Notes: generated by a model not told the origin, from the letters alone. DNA of 64,000 bases from Arcobacter porcinus (GCF_004299785.2 NZ_CP036246.2:930001-994000); one strand, 5' to 3'; positions 1 through 9,086 are shown, counted from the first letter of the stretch. Program-made: numbers and translations.

Positions 1-449
1 TTTTTATGAAAAGATCCATCCTCTTTTTCTAAATCATTTATACAAATAACTCCATCTTTTTTTAAAGATTTATATGCTTTTTCAAAAAAGATATCCAAAT
101 TTTCTATATGATGAAGTGACATTGAAGTTATTATTAAATCAAAGCTATTTTCATCTAAAGCATCTGTTTCTATATTGTGTTTAAGTGCTTTTATATTTGA
201 TAAATTTTGCTCTTTTGCCTTATTATTAAACTCTTCAACCATTCCATCTGAGTTATCAAGTCCTAAAATTTTATTTGAGTTATTTTTTAGAGCAAATGAT
301 ACAAGTCCAGTTCCGCAACCATACTCTAAAATATTTTTTACTTTTTCTAAGTTTACATTTTTCTTAATATTTTCTATACAAGCTTCTGTTCTATCAAGAG
401 TTGTTCTCTTTTTATCCCACTCTTTTGCTCTTTCATCAAATTTATTCAA
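1..449 (-). CDS. Class I SAM-dependent methyltransferase (C-terminus outside window)
   Basis: The visible part is the first 149 codons of a small Rossmann-fold methyltransferase of the UbiE/Methyltransf_11 type. Motif I (ILEYGCGTGLVSF, about residues 40-52) binds SAM. It is followed by the motif II acidic residue in GLDNSD and by a SMSLHHIEN motif near residue 110, both typical of this group. The substrate cannot be told. I chose the TTG at 449 because AAGGAT lies just upstream and no ATG sits in frame at a sensible distance. The reading frame runs off the left edge, so the gene is incomplete here. It is divergent from the laccase-domain gene at 510. Confidence 0.75.
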   Translation of the reverse strand, partial: MNKFDERAKEWDKKRTTLDRTEACIENIKKNVNLEKVKNILEYGCGTGLVSFALKNNSNKILGLDNSDGMVEEFNNKAKEQNLSNIKALKHNIETDALDENSFDLIITSMSLHHIENLDIFFEKAYKSLKKDGVICINDLEKEDGSFHK

Positions 450-509
450 AACTAATCCTTAAACTATTTTTAGGCAAGATTATAACTAAAAGTGAATTAA
501 GAGAGCAAA

Positions 510-1178
510 ATGGGTATAAAATATTTTATTAGTGATATAAATGATGGAAATTTAGCTTTTCATGTTGGTGATATTATAAAAAATGTAAAGAACAATAGAG
601 AAAAATTGGCACAAAAATATTCATATAACAATAATGATTTAGTTTATATGAATCAAATACATAGTGATAATATAGTTATAGTAGATGAAAATAGCCCAAA
701 ATTAATAGATAATTGTGATGCTCTTATTACAAATAGTAAAAATCTTCCTCTTATGGTTATGGTTGCTGATTGTATTCCAATACTACTTTTTGATGAAAGA
801 AAAGGAGTAATCGCAGCTATTCATGCGGGAAGAAATTCAACATTTTTAGAAATTACAAAAAAAACAGCTCAAATTTTTATAGATAGATTTAATTCAAATC
901 CAAAAGATATAAAAGCAGTTTTAGGAGCTAGTATCCAAAAATGTTGTTATGAAGTAAGTATTGAAATGGCAAAAATAGTTGAAACATCATTCGGAAAAGA
1001 TTTTGTAGAAGATAGAAATATAGATTTACAAAGTATAAATAAAAAGCAATTAAATGATTTAGGAATTAAAAATATAGAGATTTCAGATATTTGTACAAAG
1101 TGTGGAATAGAGAAATATTTTTCATATAGAAAAAATAGTAAATCTGGCAGATTCGCAGCTATTATTACTCTTCATTAA
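510..1178 (+). CDS. Laccase-domain protein, YfiH/PgeF (polyphenol oxidase) family
   Basis: A 222-residue protein of the YfiH/YlmD/LACC1 family (PF02578). Characterised members are zinc-dependent purine nucleoside phosphorylases/adenosine deaminases, or editors of muropeptide precursors (PgeF). The three expected metal ligands are visible: His51 in NQIHSDN, Cys89 in ADCIP and His106 in IHAGR. The spacing (38 and 17 residues) matches E. coli YfiH closely. The CCYEV motif is at 146-150. The usual HAGWRG loop is HAGRNS here, so the Trp-Arg-Gly part is altered. It has no signal peptide and should be cytoplasmic. It stands alone between a divergent methyltransferase and malic enzyme. The family call is firm; the in vivo substrate is not known. 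Confidence 0.85.
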   Translation: MGIKYFISDINDGNLAFHVGDIIKNVKNNREKLAQKYSYNNNDLVYMNQIHSDNIVIVDENSPKLIDNCDALITNSKNLPLMVMVADCIPILLFDERKGVIAAIHAGRNSTFLEITKKTAQIFIDRFNSNPKDIKAVLGASIQKCCYEVSIEMAKIVETSFGKDFVEDRNIDLQSINKKQLNDLGIKNIEISDICTKCGIEKYFSYRKNSKSGRFAAIITLH

Positions 1179-1257
1179 CTATTTAAGGCTTACTTCGATA
1201 AAATACACGATATTTTATAAAAAATACTTATAATAAATGTCTTAGAAGGGAATAAAT

Positions 1258-2514
1258 ATGAGCTTTAAAGTTACAAAAGAGTTGGCATTGGATTACCATA
1301 AAAATCCAAAAGCAGGGAAAATAAGTGTAGTTACTTCTAAAAGCTTCAAAGGTAAAAATGATTTAAGTTTAGCATACACTCCAGGAGTGGCTTACCCTTG
1401 TGAAGAGATTAAAAACAATCCAAATGATGCTTTTTTATATACATCTAAAAGAAATCTTGTAGGTGTTATTTCAAATGGAACTGCTGTTTTAGGACTTGGA
1501 AACATAGGAGCTCTTGCTTCAAAACCAGTTATGGAAGGTAAAGCAGTTTTATTTAAAGAGTTTGCAAAAGTTGATGCTTTTGATATTGAAGTAGATGAAA
1601 AAGATGTTGATAAATTTTGTAATATTGTAAAAGCAATTAGTCCAACTTTTGGTGGAATAAACCTTGAAGATATAAAAGCTCCTGAATGTTTTGCAATTGA
1701 AGAGAGATTAAAACAAGAGCTTAATATTCCTGTTATGCATGATGACCAGCATGGAACAGCAATTATTACAGCTGCTGCGATTATAAATGCAAGTGAGCTT
1801 TTAAATAAAAATATTGAAGATTTGAAAGTTGTAGTTATTGGAGCAGGGGCTGCTGCTATTGCTTGTTCTAAAATCTATAAAGAGCAACTAGGAATTAAAA
1901 ATTTAATAATGAGCGATTCAAAAGGTATTTTAAATAAAAGTAGAGATGATTTAAATGCCTATAAAAGAGATTTTATAAGTGATTGTGAATCTTTAGAAGA
2001 TGCTTTTACAGGTGCTGATATGGTTTTAGGTCTTTCGAAACCAAATAGTTTTACTCTTAAACATATTGAATTAATGTGTGAAGAACCAATAATTTTTACT
2101 CTAGCAAATCCAACACCTGAAGTTTTTCCAGAAGATGTTAGAAAGATAAAACCAAATGCAATTATTGCAACAGGAAGATCAGATTATCCAAACCAAGTAA
2201 ATAATGTTTTAGGTTTTCCTTATATTTTTAGAGGTGCTTTGGATGTTCAGGCTAGACAAATAACTGATTCTATGAAATTAGTTGCTGCAAAAGCTATCGC
2301 ACACTTAGCAAAAGAGCCAATAACGGAAGATATTAGAGCTTTATTTGGTGATTTACAATATGGAAGAGATTATATTATTCCTACTCCTTTTGATAAAAGA
2401 TTACAAGTAGAAGTTTCAAGTGCTGTTGCTTTCGAAGCTTTTAACCAAGGAATGGCAAGAGTAAAAGAGTTTGATTTAGAAGCTTATAAAAAAGAGTTAG
2501 AGAATTTAAAATAG
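1258..2514 (+). CDS. maeB: Malic enzyme (NAD(P)-dependent malate dehydrogenase, oxaloacetate-decarboxylating)
   Basis: Oxidatively decarboxylates malate to pyruvate, giving NAD(P)H for gluconeogenic or biosynthetic use. At 418 residues it is the short bacterial form: malic N-terminal and NAD-binding domains, without the C-terminal phosphotransacetylase-like domain of the ~750-residue MaeB. Visible signatures are YTPGVAYPCEEI (about 40), EDIKAPECF and HDDQHGTAI (about 160-168, metal and substrate site) and a dinucleotide-binding VVIGAGAAAIAC stretch near 192. The start ATG is preceded by GAAGGGA. Only 7 bp separate it from purU downstream, so it probably opens a purU-trmL-brnQ transcription unit. 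Cofactor preference cannot be read from the sequence. Confidence 0.9.
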   Translation: MSFKVTKELALDYHKNPKAGKISVVTSKSFKGKNDLSLAYTPGVAYPCEEIKNNPNDAFLYTSKRNLVGVISNGTAVLGLGNIGALASKPVMEGKAVLFKEFAKVDAFDIEVDEKDVDKFCNIVKAISPTFGGINLEDIKAPECFAIEERLKQELNIPVMHDDQHGTAIITAAAIINASELLNKNIEDLKVVVIGAGAAAIACSKIYKEQLGIKNLIMSDSKGILNKSRDDLNAYKRDFISDCESLEDAFTGADMVLGLSKPNSFTLKHIELMCEEPIIFTLANPTPEVFPEDVRKIKPNAIIATGRSDYPNQVNNVLGFPYIFRGALDVQARQITDSMKLVAAKAIAHLAKEPITEDIRALFGDLQYGRDYIIPTPFDKRLQVEVSSAVAFEAFNQGMARVKEFDLEAYKKELENLK

Positions 2515-2521
2515 GAAACAG

Positions 2522-3355
2522 ATGGAACAATATATATTAAAAATCGCTACAAATGATGCCAAAGGACTTATATATAATATCTCAAAAGTTCTTTTTGCAA
2601 ATAATTTAAATATAGATACAAATGCTGAATATGTTGACCCAGATACAAAAAACTTTTTTATGAGAAGTTTAATATCTGGAAAAATATCTTCAAATATTTT
2701 GGAAAAAGAGTTAAAAGAGGTTTTACCTGAGGGTTCAATTATAAGCTTAAATAAAAAAGCCAAAAAAGATGTTGTGATTTTGGTTACAAAAGAGGCTCAT
2801 GTTTTAGGTGATTTATTGATTAAATATATCTCAAATGAACTAAATGCAAATATAAAAGCAGTTATAGGAAATCATGAAGATTTAAGAGATTTAGTTGAAA
2901 AATTTAATATTCCATACTTTTTTATTAGTACAAAAGATATTTCAAAAGATGAGCACGAAAGATTAATTTCAGAAAAGATTGATGAATTTAATCCAGAGAT
3001 TATAGTTTTAGCAAAATATATGAGAATTTTATCTTCAAATTTTGTAAGCAAATATGAAGGAAAAGTTTTAAATATTCATCACTCGTTTTTACCAGCATTT
3101 ATAGGTGCAAATCCATATAAACAAGCTCATGAAAGAGGAGTTAAAATCATTGGTGCAACTGCACATTATGTTACAAATGATTTAGATGAAGGACCAATAG
3201 TTTATCAAGATGTTGTAAGAGTTGATCACTCTTATTCGTGGGAAGATATGAGAAATGCTGGAAGAAATGTAGAAAAAGTAGTTCTTTCAAATGCTTTTGA
3301 ACTTCTTTTAGAAGATAGGGTTTTTGTATTTAAAAATAAAACGGTAATTCTATAA
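2522..3355 (+). CDS. purU: Formyltetrahydrofolate deformylase
   Basis: Hydrolyses 10-formyl-THF to THF and formate, balancing the C1 pool and feeding formate to purine synthesis. The N-terminal ACT domain (about 1-80, YILKIATNDAKGLIYNISK) is the usual regulatory part. The C-terminal half is a formyltransferase fold with the catalytic triad Asn184, His186 (NIHHSFLPAF) and Asp222 (LDEGPIVYQ). The Asn-to-Asp spacing of 38 equals that of GAR transformylase PurN. The length of 277 is normal. It overlaps the following trmL start by one base (TAATG arrangement), which implies translational coupling. Confidence 0.93.
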   Translation: MEQYILKIATNDAKGLIYNISKVLFANNLNIDTNAEYVDPDTKNFFMRSLISGKISSNILEKELKEVLPEGSIISLNKKAKKDVVILVTKEAHVLGDLLIKYISNELNANIKAVIGNHEDLRDLVEKFNIPYFFISTKDISKDEHERLISEKIDEFNPEIIVLAKYMRILSSNFVSKYEGKVLNIHHSFLPAFIGANPYKQAHERGVKIIGATAHYVTNDLDEGPIVYQDVVRVDHSYSWEDMRNAGRNVEKVVLSNAFELLLEDRVFVFKNKTVIL

Positions 3356-3828
3356 TGTATAATATAGTTTTACTAGAACCAAGAATCGCTGGAAATGTAG
3401 GAACAATAGGAAGATTAGCTTTTGCTTTAAATGCCAAACTTCATTTAATAAAACCCTATGGTTTTGGAGAGATTACAGAAAAAGAGGTAAGAAGAGCAGG
3501 GCTTGATTATTGGTATAGTCTTGAAGTTTTTGAATATGAAAATATAGAAGATTTCTGGAGTAAAAATCCCTTATCTTCAAGACATTTCTTTGCTACAACA
3601 AAAACAACAAAAACATATTTTGAACAAAAATATGAACAAAACGATTATTTCTACTTTGGAAGAGAAGATGCTGGTCTTCCTCAAAAACTTTTAGAATTAA
3701 ACCCATCTTCAAACATCACAATTCCTATGGCAAATGATGCAAGAAGCTTAAATCTTGCAAATAGTGTATCAATTGTTTGCTATGAAGCAATTAGACAAAA
3801 CTATGAACAATTTAAGGCAAAAATATGA
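3355..3828 (+). CDS. trmL: tRNA (cytidine(34)-2'-O)-methyltransferase
   Basis: SPOUT-class RNA methyltransferase that modifies the wobble ribose of tRNA-Leu isoacceptors. At 157 residues it is a minimal SPOUT domain with no extra RNA-binding part, as expected for TrmL/CspR. Recognisable motifs are the N-terminal EPRIAGNVGTIGR (RNA side), FYFGREDAGLP near 100 and the knot-forming IPMANDARSLNLANSVSIV near 122-140. The start overlaps the purU stop and the end overlaps the brnQ start by 4 bp, so it is the middle gene of a coupled trio. Confusion with other SPOUT methylases is possible, but length and motifs favour TrmL. Confidence 0.88.
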   Translation: MYNIVLLEPRIAGNVGTIGRLAFALNAKLHLIKPYGFGEITEKEVRRAGLDYWYSLEVFEYENIEDFWSKNPLSSRHFFATTKTTKTYFEQKYEQNDYFYFGREDAGLPQKLLELNPSSNITIPMANDARSLNLANSVSIVCYEAIRQNYEQFKAKI

Positions 3829-5120
3829 TAATAAATAACAATAAAGCAATAAGAGATACATTAATATTAGGATTTGCAATATTTTCTATGTATTTTGGTG
3901 CTGGAAATGTAATTTTTCCTCCTTATTTAGGATTAATTAGTTCAAGTGATTGGATAATATCATTTATAGCTTATTTTATAACAGATATAGGATTTGCAAC
4001 ATTTGCAATGTTTGCAATACTTAAAGCTGGTGGAAATGTAGATAATCTTACTTCTAAACTAGGAGTTGTAAATGGTAAAATCTTAATGTCAATTGTGATT
4101 TTATGTATTGGACCTATGATTGCACTTCCTAGAACAGGTGCAGTGACATATGAGATGCTTATTGTTCCATATTTTGGAGACAATATTTATAATTCAATTA
4201 TAACTTCTGTATTATATTTTTCACTTATTCTATTTTTTACATTAAAACCAAACAGCATGATAGAGATTTTAGGAAAAATATTATCTCCTTTGCTTTTTAT
4301 ATCTTTAGTAGTTTTAATAGTAAAAGGTGTTTTCTTCCCTTTAGGAGAAATTGTAGAAAACGATGTAAAAGATACAATATTTTTTGATGGTCTTCTTTTA
4401 GGATATCAAACTTTGGATCTTCTTGCAGCTTTGGCTTTTGGAATTATTATTGTAAATTTATTAAAATCAAAAGGGTATAAAGAGGGAAAAACTACTTTTA
4501 AAATAGTTGGATATGCTTCTTTAATAGCTGCTTTTGTAATTATGATTGTATATTTTGGTCTTACTTATCTTGGAGCAACTACAAGTGGTTTTTATACAAA
4601 TGATATAGAAAAAGTATCTTTACTTCATAATATAGTATTTAAACTATTTGGTAAAGATGGTGCAATAGTTTTGGCTTTTGTTGTTTTCTTAGCTTGTTTT
4701 ACAACAGGAGCTGCACTTGTTAGTGTTACATCACAATATTTTTCTAAACTAAGTAAAGGAAGAGTTTCTTATAAAAAACTAGTAGTTATAACATCATTGT
4801 TTGCAACAATAGTTACAAACTTTGGTCTTGAAACTATTATTGATTTTGCAGCTCCAATTTTATTTACTGTATATCCAGCTGCTATTATTTTAGTATTTTT
4901 AATATTTTTTGATAGTTATTATAAAAGTCAAAATGTATATAAATATGCAAGTTTTTCAGCAGTTATTTACTCTATTATTGAGTTTATATCGAATAATTAT
5001 TATAAGATTGAGTTTATATCAAATATGCCTTTATATAAAGAGGGTTTATCTTGGATTTTAGTAGCAGTTGTTTTTGGATTTATTGGTAATTTTGTACAAG
5101 AAAGTAAAACTCTTAAATAA
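3825..5120 (+). CDS. brnQ: Branched-chain amino acid:cation symporter, BrnQ/LIVCS family
   Basis: A 431-residue inner-membrane protein with about twelve hydrophobic segments, matching the LIVCS family that imports Leu/Ile/Val with Na+ or H+. The N-terminal family signature FSMYFGAGNVIFPPYLG starts near residue 20. A second diagnostic stretch, LACFTTGAALVSVTSQYF, lies near 290-307. Its start overlaps the trmL stop by 4 bp (ATGA), so the two are translated together. A 13-bp hairpin followed by a T run (5102-5137) overlaps the stop codon and should end the transcript. Substrate is inferred from the family. Confidence 0.88.
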   Translation: MIINNNKAIRDTLILGFAIFSMYFGAGNVIFPPYLGLISSSDWIISFIAYFITDIGFATFAMFAILKAGGNVDNLTSKLGVVNGKILMSIVILCIGPMIALPRTGAVTYEMLIVPYFGDNIYNSIITSVLYFSLILFFTLKPNSMIEILGKILSPLLFISLVVLIVKGVFFPLGEIVENDVKDTIFFDGLLLGYQTLDLLAALAFGIIIVNLLKSKGYKEGKTTFKIVGYASLIAAFVIMIVYFGLTYLGATTSGFYTNDIEKVSLLHNIVFKLFGKDGAIVLAFVVFLACFTTGAALVSVTSQYFSKLSKGRVSYKKLVVITSLFATIVTNFGLETIIDFAAPILFTVYPAAIILVFLIFFDSYYKSQNVYKYASFSAVIYSIIEFISNNYYKIEFISNMPLYKEGLSWILVAVVFGFIGNFVQESKTLK

Positions 5121-5137
5121 GAGTTTTACTTTTTTTA
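5102..5137. terminator. Bidirectional intrinsic terminator after brnQ
   Basis: A perfect 13-bp inverted repeat at 5102-5114 and 5119-5131 with a 4-nt AAAT loop is followed by a run of T on the plus strand and preceded by AAA on the other. It sits at the convergent ends of brnQ and the 74-aa minus-strand gene, whose last codons lie inside the stem. Confidence 0.8.
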
Positions 5138-5337
5138 ATAAGCTTATTTACAGCTCTTAATTCTTTTTTAAAACTATCTTTCTTCTGTTTAGATGCTTCT
5201 CTAATCTCTTGTTTTATTTTAGCTCTTTTCTTTTTGAGATCTTCAATAATCTTTAAAACTTTCTCTTCTTGAGAGTTTTTAAGCTTATCTTTCTTAAGAA
5301 ATTTCTTAATCTTATCTATAATTTTATTTAGTTTCAT
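5113..5337 (-). CDS. Small Lys/Glu-rich coiled-coil protein
   Basis: A 74-residue, very basic and helical protein made of KKI/EDLKKKRAKIKQEI-type heptads. It has no signal peptide, no membrane segment and no recognised domain. The ATG is preceded by GAGGT at good spacing and overlaps the end of the Na/phosphate symporter gene by 14 bp, so it is probably translated from the same transcript. Its last codons fall within the shared terminator hairpin. The function is not known. A role linked to the upstream transporter is only suggested by position. Confidence 0.6.
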   Translation of the reverse strand: MKLNKIIDKIKKFLKKDKLKNSQEEKVLKIIEDLKKKRAKIKQEIREASKQKKDSFKKELRAVNKLIKKSKTLI

Positions 5338-7087
5338 GTTTTACCTCACTTATTTTCTGAATTAAATCACTATTTACAAATAGAATATTTGCAATTTCTA
5401 CTAGTTTCTTTTGAATAGAATAACCAGTTGCACTATCATTAATATAAGAAGTTGCCATAGTTGCTTTAATTTTATCCTCTCTAATTAAAGCATCAATCTC
5501 TTCACTACTTGCTAAATCATTCTGTGCTAATTCAGCTTTTATAACCTCTAATTGAGTTAATTGATCAACTTCATCATCTAAAGTAGCTAAGATATTAATA
5601 TTAATTAAAATTTCTGCAAGCTCTTTTCTTAAAATATTATACTCTTCCTTAATATATGAGTTTTTACTTTTTAAATAGAAATTCAGATTTTTTTGAATAT
5701 CTCTTGTATCTTTTAATATCTCAACAATTAAAGATGCTGCTCTTTTAAATTCTCCTGCTTTTACATGCTGGAAATCAAACATATGCTCTTGAGCAAAAGA
5801 TGAATATTCAATAATTGAACTATATAAAGATTTTAAATTTGTTTGATATATTTCATCTAAATTTGTATCAATTATAGATAGCTCTTTATTTAATCTTTGA
5901 TTTAAATTTTCCTGTGTCAATCCTGTTGTGTGAAGACTAAGTGCATGTAAAACTGCTTTTTGACAGTTTTCATAAAGATTTATAACCTCTTTTCTAATAG
6001 CTACAATAGAAGCATCAGGGTTTGTTAAAACAATAGGAGATAAATATTTTGGTTTTGATGCTAAAGATGTTTTTTCTGGAATCATTTTTTCTAAGAATTT
6101 AGCAATTTGTGGAATAAATGCAAATAATAAAACAATACCAAAAGCACTATATAAAGTATGAAAAAGTGCTAGTTTCATACCATTATTTGTATCACTAATT
6201 CCTAAATATGGAGCAATAAAATCAACAAAATCTTTAAATTGGTAGATGAAAATAGTAATAATAGAAGCTGTTACAAAGTTAAAAATAATGTGTGATCCAG
6301 CTACTCTTTTTGCATCTTGAGTTGAAGTTAATGAAGCAACAACAGCAGTTAAAACTGTTCCAACATTCGCTCCAATAGCTAAAGATAAAGCATTTATATA
6401 GCTTATACTATCTGCATTTAAAGCTGTAATAATAATAGCAAGAGTTGCTGCACTTGATTGAATAACAACAGTTATTACTAAACCAATTAAAATATATAGT
6501 AAAATACCAGGATATCCATCCATAGAATAACTTGCAAGATCAATTTGATCTTTAATTACATCAAATCCATCTTTCATATATGCAATTCCTAAGAAGATAA
6601 AACCAAGTCCTAAAAGAACATTTCCAGTTCCTTTAAATGAGTTTGTTTTAAAAAATCTTAAAATTACACCAAATACAAGCATAGGAAAAGCATAAGCTGA
6701 AATTTTTACATCAATTCCTAAACTTGAAACAATCCAAGCAGTTGTTGTACTTCCAAGATTTGCTCCAAAAATAACTCCAATACCTTGAACCAAAGTAATT
6801 AATCCAGCTCCAACAAATGAAATTGTAAGTAGAGTTGTAATTGTTGAACTTTGTACAATAGAAGTTGATATAAAACCTGTAATTACAGATAAGAAATTAT
6901 TTTTTGTAAACTTTTGTAATAAATCTTCTAAAAGTCCCCCTGATAGTTGTTTAAAACCATCTTGCATAAAAAACATTCCAATTATAAAAATGGCAATACC
7001 ACTTAATATAACAGTAAAGTTTTCATCTAAAATTACTATATAGCCTAAAGCTAATAGACCAAAAGCAATAGCAATATTTTTTGTCAA
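5324..7087 (-). CDS. Na+/phosphate symporter with PhoU-like C-terminal domain (NptA/PNaS family)
   Basis: Inner-membrane sodium-coupled phosphate transporter. The N-terminal ~330 residues hold the two inverted Na_Pi_cotrans repeats, each with its QSS signature (SIVQSSTITTLL and VVIQSSAATLAII). The soluble C-terminal ~220 residues form the helical PhoU-like bundle typical of bacterial NptA/YjbB proteins. I prefer the TTG at 7087 (MTKNIAIAFGLL) because GGAG sits 6 nt upstream. An ATG in frame at 7120 would add 11 residues but has no ribosome-binding site. It lies head to head with the small membrane-protein gene at 7204. Phosphate is inferred from the family; no Pho box was recognised. Confidence 0.85.
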   Translation of the reverse strand: MTKNIAIAFGLLALGYIVILDENFTVILSGIAIFIIGMFFMQDGFKQLSGGLLEDLLQKFTKNNFLSVITGFISTSIVQSSTITTLLTISFVGAGLITLVQGIGVIFGANLGSTTTAWIVSSLGIDVKISAYAFPMLVFGVILRFFKTNSFKGTGNVLLGLGFIFLGIAYMKDGFDVIKDQIDLASYSMDGYPGILLYILIGLVITVVIQSSAATLAIIITALNADSISYINALSLAIGANVGTVLTAVVASLTSTQDAKRVAGSHIIFNFVTASIITIFIYQFKDFVDFIAPYLGISDTNNGMKLALFHTLYSAFGIVLLFAFIPQIAKFLEKMIPEKTSLASKPKYLSPIVLTNPDASIVAIRKEVINLYENCQKAVLHALSLHTTGLTQENLNQRLNKELSIIDTNLDEIYQTNLKSLYSSIIEYSSFAQEHMFDFQHVKAGEFKRAASLIVEILKDTRDIQKNLNFYLKSKNSYIKEEYNILRKELAEILININILATLDDEVDQLTQLEVIKAELAQNDLASSEEIDALIREDKIKATMATSYINDSATGYSIQKKLVEIANILFVNSDLIQKISEVKHETK

Positions 7088-7203
7088 ATGAGTCTCCAAA
7101 TTAAGATAATAAATAGGCAAAATTGTAGCTAAATATTAATTAATAAGGAGTTTTTTGATAAGATATAGAATCAAACTTAATAATAACATTTGGGAAAAAA
7201 GCA

Positions 7204-7602
7204 ATGAGTAACTCTGATATTTTTATTTTTATTTTTCTTATATTTTTAATGCTTTATATTCTAAAAAGATACAATGTTTTTTCAATCTTGTCTTATGGTG
7301 GAAAAATTGATAGTGATTTTAAAGAGTGTTATATAATTAGTTATCCAAAAAAAGCTGAACTACACAACAAAGGTTCAATATTTGAAATAGATGTTGATGA
7401 ATTCTTTAGATTAAATCCAAAACTAAAAGGTAAAATTCCAATTGAAAAAAGAGAAGGACTTTTATCTGCTGATGAATATGAGATAAAAAAAGAGATAAAA
7501 GAGAGAAAAATAATTCAAGAGAAGTATAAAAAACTATCAAGACAAAAACCAAAGAAAAAAAGAGTTAATGAAAATGCCGAAAATTCTAATTCTAGAAGAT
7601 GA
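7204..7602 (+). CDS. Small membrane-anchored basic protein upstream of a two-component system
   Basis: A 132-residue protein with one N-terminal membrane helix (about residues 5-22, IFIFIFLIFLMLYIL) and a soluble tail ending in a strongly basic, Lys/Arg-rich stretch (about 95-132). No domain was recognised. Its 3' end overlaps the response-regulator gene by 35 bp in a different frame, so the two are co-transcribed and probably coupled. The overlap suggests, but does not prove, a link with the signalling pair downstream. A GGGAAAAAAGCA leader precedes the ATG. Confidence 0.6.
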   Translation: MSNSDIFIFIFLIFLMLYILKRYNVFSILSYGGKIDSDFKECYIISYPKKAELHNKGSIFEIDVDEFFRLNPKLKGKIPIEKREGLLSADEYEIKKEIKERKIIQEKYKKLSRQKPKKKRVNENAENSNSRR

Positions 7603-8236
7603 TAAACTTTTTGCAAATACTTTAGAAGATATTTTAAAAGAGCAAAACTATAATGTAGATTTGGCAAAAAATGCAGAAGAAGCTCTTAGCTTAAACTATG
7701 AAAACAGTTATGATTTATATCTTTTTGATATAAATCTTCCTGGACAAAATGGAATAGAACTCCTAAAATCTTTAAGAGATAGTTCTGATTTAACTCCTAC
7801 AATATTTATTAGTTCATATAAAAACAAAGATACTATCAAAGATGCATATGTAAATGGTTGCGATGATTATATTAAAAAACCTGTTGAATTAGATGAACTA
7901 CTTTTTAAGATAAAAGCTATTTTTAAAAGATTAAATAAAAATCTACAAATGATAAATTTTAAAAATAATATAAGTATAAATCCACAAGAAAAAAGAGTTT
8001 ATAAAGATGATATAGATTTGAATCTTCCTCAAAAAGTAGTTGAATTGTTACTTTTATTTATAGAGTTTGAAGGTAAGATTGTAAGCAAAGAGCTTATTAT
8101 TGAGCGACTTTGGAACTCATCTTTTGATTATAGTGAAGGTTCTATAAGAGTTTATGTGAGCAAAATAAAAAAGCTATTAGACTCAAAAGATTGTATAAAA
8201 AATATAAAAGCTGTTGGTTATAAATTTGAATTTTAA
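7568..8236 (+). CDS. OmpR/PhoB-family response regulator
   Basis: A 222-residue two-domain regulator. The receiver domain (1-120) has the acidic pocket Glu10-Asp11-Asp12, the phospho-acceptor Asp54 (YLFDINLPG) and the conserved Lys in DDYIKKP. The C-terminal winged helix (about 128-222) ends in the usual SIRVYVSKIKKLL...IKAVGYKFEF. It overlaps the upstream small gene by 35 bp and the histidine kinase by 23 bp. The target is not stated by the sequence. The convergent neighbour is a copper-type TonB receptor, which makes a metal-responsive role possible. Confidence 0.88.
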   Translation: MKMPKILILEDDKLFANTLEDILKEQNYNVDLAKNAEEALSLNYENSYDLYLFDINLPGQNGIELLKSLRDSSDLTPTIFISSYKNKDTIKDAYVNGCDDYIKKPVELDELLFKIKAIFKRLNKNLQMINFKNNISINPQEKRVYKDDIDLNLPQKVVELLLLFIEFEGKIVSKELIIERLWNSSFDYSEGSIRVYVSKIKKLLDSKDCIKNIKAVGYKFEF

Positions 8237-9068
8237 AAAGATATACTTTTTTTTATCTCTAAGTATTATTTTCCTTCTTATTCAAATAATAAGTTTCTTA
8301 TTCTTTTATTTTTCACTATTTAATATAGATAATTTATGGATATACTTTTTTTTAATAGTTTTTGAATTTGCTCTTTTTATCTATCTATCAAAAAAGATTC
8401 TAAATCCTATTTTTAAAAGTGATGAGATGATAGAAAGTAGTATAAAAAATACTCTTCATGAGCTAAATATTCCAGTATCTACAATTAAATTAAATATAGA
8501 CTTAATAAAATCAACAATAAAAGATGAAAAAACTTTAGCAAGAGTTGAAAGAGTAAAACAAGCAAATGAGAACTTAATAAAGTTATATAAAAATATGGAG
8601 TATCAATTAAAAAAAGAGTTAGAAAAAATAGAACTTGAAGAGTTTTGTTTGGAAGATGCACTAAATGAATCTCTTTTTAAATTTGATGAACAAAAAGAAC
8701 TTATAAAGTTTGAAATAGATATTACAAATATTAATTTATATGCTGATTATCATGGATTTATAATTGTTTTAGACAATCTTATTTCAAATGCAATAAAATA
8801 TAACGCTAAAGAAGATGCTTATATAAAAATAGTACAAAAAGAGAATATTTTTTCTATATATAACAGTGGAAAATCAATACTTCCAGAAAATATTATGCTT
8901 GTTTTTGAGAGATATTTTCAAGAAAATACTTTAAACAAAGGTTATGGAATAGGGCTTGCTGTTATAAAAGAGTATTGTGATAAATATAAAATAGGAATAA
9001 ATATTGAAGCACTAAAAGAAGGAACAATTGTTAAGTTAAATCTAAAAAACATAATTAAACAAGCTTAA
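8214..9068 (+). CDS. Sensor histidine kinase with almost no periplasmic domain
   Basis: A 284-residue kinase. Two membrane helices (about 10-34 and 42-59) are joined by a loop of only a few residues, so there is no classical sensor domain. The phospho-acceptor is His82 in NTLHELNIPVST. The ATPase domain shows the N box around Asn188/Asn192 (DNLISNAIKYN) and a GYGIGLAV G2 box, while the G1 region is weak. It starts with TTG inside the end of the response-regulator gene and is its cognate partner by position. The signal is probably sensed in the membrane or through another protein such as the upstream membrane-anchored product. A strong terminator follows. Confidence 0.82.
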   Translation: MVINLNFKKIYFFLSLSIIFLLIQIISFLFFYFSLFNIDNLWIYFFLIVFEFALFIYLSKKILNPIFKSDEMIESSIKNTLHELNIPVSTIKLNIDLIKSTIKDEKTLARVERVKQANENLIKLYKNMEYQLKKELEKIELEEFCLEDALNESLFKFDEQKELIKFEIDITNINLYADYHGFIIVLDNLISNAIKYNAKEDAYIKIVQKENIFSIYNSGKSILPENIMLVFERYFQENTLNKGYGIGLAVIKEYCDKYKIGINIEALKEGTIVKLNLKNIIKQA

Positions 9069-9086
9069 AAAGCTTGTTTAAATTTT
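9055..9086. terminator. Bidirectional terminator between the kinase and the TonB receptor
   Basis: A 12-bp inverted repeat built on AAACAAGCTT/AAGCTTGTTT (arms 9055-9066 and 9070-9081, loop AAA) is flanked by A/T runs on both sides. It separates two convergent genes. Confidence 0.7.
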
